A stretch of 64,000 nucleotides of DNA from Streptomyces sp. SAT1 (lineage in GTDB: Bacteria; Actinomycetota; Actinomycetes; Streptomycetales; Streptomycetaceae), in contig NZ_CP015849.1 in the NCBI RefSeq assembly GCF_001654495.1, positions 1,812,501 through 1,876,500 of the forward strand. Reading direction: 5' to 3'. Made by a program: the position numbers and the translations under genes. The notes under the pieces are model-generated. The model searched no databases. It was given only the letters and a program-made list of their open reading frames with translations, and was not told where the DNA came from. Below, one piece after another: positions 61,049 to 64,000 of the stretch; position 1 is the stretch's first letter, and every line of letters begins with the position of its first letter.

Positions 61049-62010
61049 GTGCGGACCTCGCCGGCCGCCTCGTCGCCGTACGCCTTGGTGAAGCGCTCCA
61101 TGAAGTGGCCCCGGCGCAGCTGGTACTCCTGGGTGCCCACGGTCTCGATGACCAGGGTCGCCAGCATGCAGCCGACCTGGGCGGCGCGCTCCAGGGAGAC
61201 GCCCCAGGCGAGACCGGACAGGAATCCGGCGCGGAAGGCGTCGCCCACGCCGGTGGGGTCGGCCTTGCGCTCCTCGTCCGCGCAGCCGACCTCGATCGGG
61301 TCCTCGCCGGTGCGCTCGATCCGCACGCCGCGCGCGCCGAGGGTGGTCACCCGGTGGCCGACGCGGTCCAGGATCTCGGCGTCGCTCCAGCCGGTCTTGG
61401 TCTCGATGAGGCCCTTCTCGTACTCGTTCGAGAACAGGTACGTGGCGCCGTCCAGCAGTATCCGGATCTCGTCGCCGTCCATCCGGGCGATCTGCTGGGA
61501 GAAGTCGGCGGCGAAGGGGATGGAGCGCGAGCGGCACTCCTCGGTGTGCCGGAGCATGGCCTCCGGGTCGTCGGCGCCGATCAGCACCAGGTCGAGGCCG
61601 CCGACGCGGTCCGCGACGGTCTTCAGCTCGATGAGGCGGGCCTCGCTCATCGCGCCGGTGTAGAAGGAGCCGATCTGGTTGTGGTCGGCGTCGGTGGTGC
61701 ACACGAAGCGGGCGGTGTGCAGGGTCTCGGAGATGCGGACCGAGGCGGTGTCGACGCCGTGCCGGTCCAGCCAGGCGCGGTACTCGCCGAAGTCGGATCC
61801 GGCGGCGCCGACCAGCACCGGGCCGGTGCCGAGCTGGCCCATGCCGAAGGCGATGTTGGCGCCGACGCCTCCGCGCCGCACGTCCAGCTGGTCGACCAGG
61901 AAGGAGAGCGAGACCGTGTGCAGCTGGTCCGCGACGAGCTGGTCGGCGAAACGGCCGGGGAAGGTCATGAGGTGGTCGGTGGCGATGGAGCCGGTGACTG
62001 CGATGCGCAC
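61036..62010 (-). CDS. PfkB-family carbohydrate kinase, probable adenosine kinase
   Basis: 324-aa ribokinase-superfamily kinase, the same length as mycobacterial AdoK (Rv2202c) and in the matching position. The N-terminal GSIATDHLMTFPGRFADQL, the GG motif DVRRGGVGANIAFGMGQLG, and the C-terminal ATP/anion-hole signature DPTGVGDAFRAGFLSGLAWG with the catalytic Asp are visible. By analogy it phosphorylates adenosine released from the S-adenosylhomocysteine cycle; a sugar substrate remains possible. GTG 62010 has AGGAG 10 nt upstream. Confidence 0.88.
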   Translation of the reverse strand: MRIAVTGSIATDHLMTFPGRFADQLVADQLHTVSLSFLVDQLDVRRGGVGANIAFGMGQLGTGPVLVGAAGSDFGEYRAWLDRHGVDTASVRISETLHTARFVCTTDADHNQIGSFYTGAMSEARLIELKTVADRVGGLDLVLIGADDPEAMLRHTEECRSRSIPFAADFSQQIARMDGDEIRILLDGATYLFSNEYEKGLIETKTGWSDAEILDRVGHRVTTLGARGVRIERTGEDPIEVGCADEERKADPTGVGDAFRAGFLSGLAWGVSLERAAQVGCMLATLVIETVGTQEYQLRRGHFMERFTKAYGDEAAGEVRTHLA

Positions 62011-62049
62011 GGCGTGGACGCTCCTGGTGGGCGGAGGGACTGACAGTTC

Positions 62050-62055
62050 ACGCTA
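62050..62055 (-). promoter_or_regulatory. -10 element of the adenosine kinase gene
   Basis: TAGCGT on the minus strand lies 39 nt before the GTG start, leaving a short leader that contains the ribosome site. Confidence 0.4.
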
Positions 62056-62129
62056 CCCGTTCGGCGCGGAGCGCTGAAGCGGGCGAAACTACCCGATAGT
62101 AGATCTTTCTCGGCGGGGTGTGCCGTGCT

Positions 62130-62135
62130 TACGGT
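62130..62135 (+). promoter_or_regulatory. Leaderless -10 element of the 82-aa gene
   Basis: TACGGT lies exactly 6 nt before ATG 62142, with no ribosome site between. Confidence 0.45.
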
Positions 62136-62141
62136 TCCCTC

Positions 62142-62390
62142 ATGACGAACGAAGAGATCCATGCCGTCCCCGTCCGTACCGCCCCGGGCGGCGATCCGGG
62201 CGGCGACCTGGACGGCGATCTGGCGTCGCTGCGCGGGGACGGCGCCCGGATGGCCCCGCGCTGGTCGGCTCCCGCCCGGAGGACCGGAGCGGCCCCGGCG
62301 GCGGCGGTGTCCGCCGCCCGTATCCACGGCGTGTCGGTCCCGGACACGTCCGCCCGGCTGCTGGAGGGGATGTCGGAGTACGGCGACTGA
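62142..62390 (+). CDS. Small protein of unknown function (82 aa)
   Basis: I do not recognise this protein. It is Ala/Arg/Gly-rich with an acidic N-terminus (MTNEEIHAVPV) and a C-terminal segment AARIHGVSVPDTSARLLEGMSEYGD that looks like a structured or recognition motif. No signal peptide, transmembrane helix or Cys. Support for expression is the leaderless-type TACGGT promoter 6 nt upstream and divergence from the adenosine kinase gene. It could be a short peptide precursor or small regulator; this is speculation. Confidence 0.5.
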   Translation: MTNEEIHAVPVRTAPGGDPGGDLDGDLASLRGDGARMAPRWSAPARRTGAAPAAAVSAARIHGVSVPDTSARLLEGMSEYGD

Positions 62391-62602
62391 GCGGAGTACG
62401 GCGGCCGCGCGGCCGCGGGATCCGTCGCGGGCCGCGGGATCCGTCGCGGTGTCCGTCGCGGCCGGTGGAACCGGGCGCTCCCCCGGCGCGTCCCATCGCC
62501 GTCCCCCGTGAGGGGGATACGGGACATGACCCGTCGGCCGTCGACTTTGTCAGGGCCGGGTCAGGGTCACCGGGACGGCAGCGCAGGCGAAGGAGCGATG
62601 CG

Positions 62603-64000
62603 GTGAACACCGAGCGACCGGACCACGAGGACGCGGCGAAGGCGGCGACCGCGGATGCCGCGGGGCCCGCGGGCGGTGCCGGCGGCGGGCACGACGACCA
62701 CGGCGGCGGTGACGACGGCAGGGGCGGCGGCGGAGGCGGTGACCGCGACGGCGGGCGGAGCCCGGACGACGAGGGCGGCGGGCGCTTCCGGCGGGGCCGT
62801 CCGCCGCTGGTCGCCGCCTCGGTGGCCGCCGCGGTGCTGCTGGCGGGCGGCGGCGGGGCGTATCTGGCCATGGGCGCGACGGGCGGCTCGGACGACGGCC
62901 GTACGGACGCCGCGGCGTCCGGCGGCCACGGCACTCCCCCGCCGCTGGCGCTGGACGACCACACCGCGACCGTCACCCGGTCGGGACCGGGCACGGACGG
63001 CTCGGGCCCCGCCACCGGTGGCCCGAACGGCGGCTCGAACGGCATCGCGCCCGGCGAGCCCGACCCGTACGGCACCACGTACCGGGCGGCGGGCGCCCTG
63101 CCCGAGGGGCCCGGTTCGGCGCCGGTGTACGCGGCGCGGGGCGAGGTCACCCGCGAGGAGGCGGCGCGGCTCGCCGCGGCGCTCGGGGTGGCGGGCGCCC
63201 CGGTGGCCGACGCGCAGGGGTGGCGGATCGGGAACGTCAAGGACGGCGCCGGGCCGGTGCTGCGGGTCGGCCGGGCGGCGCCGGGGACCTGGACGTTCAA
63301 CCGCTATCTGCCGGGCACCGACGACTGCAAGGGCCTGATGTGCCGGCACGATCCGGCGGCGCCCGCCGCGCACCCGGTGAGCGAGGCAGCGGCACGCAAG
63401 GCGGCGGCCCCGGTGCTGAAGGCGGCGGGGCAGGAGGGCGCGGCGGTGGACGCGAGCCGGACGCAGGGCGCCCAGCGGGTGGTCGAGGCCGATCCGGTGG
63501 TCGGCGGGCTGCCCACGCAGGGCTGGACGACCAGCCTGACCCTCGGTCCGCAGGGCGAGGTGCTGGCCGCCGGCGGACAGCTCAAGGCGCCGGTGAAGGG
63601 CGACACGTACCCCGTGCTGGACGCCCGCCGCACGCTGGAGCTGCTGAACGCGGCGCCGCACACCGGCGGGGGCGGCGGCATCGGCGGGTGCGCCGCTCCC
63701 GTACCGCTGAAGGACCCGGCGAAGGACCGTACGAAGGACCGGCCGGCGGCGCCGTGCGACTCGTCCGCCACGGGCGGGAAGGCGGCTGGCGGCTCCTCCT
63801 CCGCTCCGGGCGGCGGCGGTACGCGGACCACCCTGACCGTCGAGAAGGCCGTGTTCGGGCTGGCGGCGCACCCCTCCGGGGGGCGGCAGACGCTGGTGCC
63901 GTCCTGGCTGTTCCAGGTGCGCGGGGCGGCCGGGCAGTCCCCGTTCACGGTGACGTATCCGGCGGTCGACCCGAAGTATCTGGCCTCGCCCGCCCCGCCG
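62603..64000 (+). CDS. Single-pass membrane protein with large extracytoplasmic region (truncated by window)
   Basis: 466 codons are visible with no stop before the right edge. The N-terminal 65 residues are Gly/Asp-rich and acidic with GGGG runs, then a basic RRGRPP stop-transfer flank and one transmembrane helix (VAASVAAAVLLAGGGGAYLAM, about residues 70-92). The extracytoplasmic part contains repeated domains with EVTREEAARLAAALGVAG, EAAARKAAAPVLKAAG and VPSWLFQVRG, and a Cys pair at TDDCKGLMC. This looks like a large-subunit-type anti-sigma or sensor protein but I cannot name the family. GTG 62603 has AAGGAG 8 nt upstream. Confidence 0.75.
   Translation, partial: MNTERPDHEDAAKAATADAAGPAGGAGGGHDDHGGGDDGRGGGGGGDRDGGRSPDDEGGGRFRRGRPPLVAASVAAAVLLAGGGGAYLAMGATGGSDDGRTDAAASGGHGTPPPLALDDHTATVTRSGPGTDGSGPATGGPNGGSNGIAPGEPDPYGTTYRAAGALPEGPGSAPVYAARGEVTREEAARLAAALGVAGAPVADAQGWRIGNVKDGAGPVLRVGRAAPGTWTFNRYLPGTDDCKGLMCRHDPAAPAAHPVSEAAARKAAAPVLKAAGQEGAAVDASRTQGAQRVVEADPVVGGLPTQGWTTSLTLGPQGEVLAAGGQLKAPVKGDTYPVLDARRTLELLNAAPHTGGGGGIGGCAAPVPLKDPAKDRTKDRPAAPCDSSATGGKAAGGSSSAPGGGGTRTTLTVEKAVFGLAAHPSGGRQTLVPSWLFQVRGAAGQSPFTVTYPAVDPKYLASPAPP

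Overview
The window is chromosomal DNA from a high-GC actinomycete, almost certainly a Streptomyces (species not determined). The signs are very high G+C with strong third-position GC bias, many GTG/TTG starts, -10-like TANNNT hexamers 6-8 nt before start codons, and Streptomyces-type families (SAV_6107 HEPN protein, DUF5304 protein next to glkA, MacRS two-component pair, fused anthranilate synthase). I see no prophage, transposon, CRISPR array, tRNA or rRNA. This is conserved core chromosome rather than an accessory island.

Gene order resembles, as I recall it, the Mycobacterium tuberculosis Rv2169c-Rv2202c neighbourhood: DUF3040 protein, Rv2175c-type DNA-binding protein, Ser/Thr kinase, DAHP synthase, acyltransferase, ArsA-like ATPase, SRPBCC protein, FadD15, PimB-type and GT87 glycosyltransferases, NlpC/P60 hydrolases, trpD, ctaE-qcrCAB, ctaF/ctaC and adenosine kinase.

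Layout. 1-5 kb: DUF3040 protein (cut by the window edge), methyltransferase, HEPN protein, TetR regulator, CrtI-like FAD enzyme. 5-12.5 kb: one-carbon and thiamine block (membrane protein with Tyr/Gly/Gln-rich tail, metF, thiE, Rv2175c-like protein, FAD reductase, then TPP riboswitch-thiOSG). 12.5-17.3 kb: PASTA kinase, endonuclease IV, Mo-oxidoreductase, and the iron-storage pair bfr/bfd with an iron box at bfd. 17.3-24.5 kb: aromatic biosynthesis and glycolysis (DAHP synthase, trp leader/attenuator plus fused trpEG, D-2-hydroxyacid dehydrogenase, pfkA). 24.6-34.7 kb: macSR, acyltransferase, esterase, glkA with its DUF5304 neighbour, ArsA-like ATPase, SRPBCC protein, phosphoesterase. 35-46.5 kb: lipid and envelope genes (fadD, two glycosyltransferases, metalloprotease-like lipoprotein, two NlpC/P60 hydrolases), NYN protein, rhomboid, Lrp-like protein. 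46.5-49.4 kb: SAM-IV riboswitch with a SufS-like enzyme, and trpD. 49.5-58.9 kb: the respiratory bc1-aa3 modules (ctaE, qcrCAB, ctaCDF) around an atypical receiver protein and an L,D-transpeptidase. 59.5-64 kb: a cysteine desulfurase-TusA fusion, adenosine kinase, a small unknown gene and a truncated membrane protein.

Four RNA or operator controls are readable: a TPP riboswitch, a trp attenuator with three tandem Trp codons, a SAM-IV riboswitch and a DmdR/IdeR-type iron box. Many genes appear to be transcribed leaderlessly. The points most worth a second look are the SAM-IV riboswitch in front of a SufS-like enzyme, the cysteine desulfurase-TusA fusion, the probable ATC start of the DUF1906 protein, the minisatellite-like intergenic repeats at 36.9-37.1 and 59.2-59.5 kb, and the palindrome abutting the ctaE start codon. 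I did not find a convincing wholly new multi-gene system.
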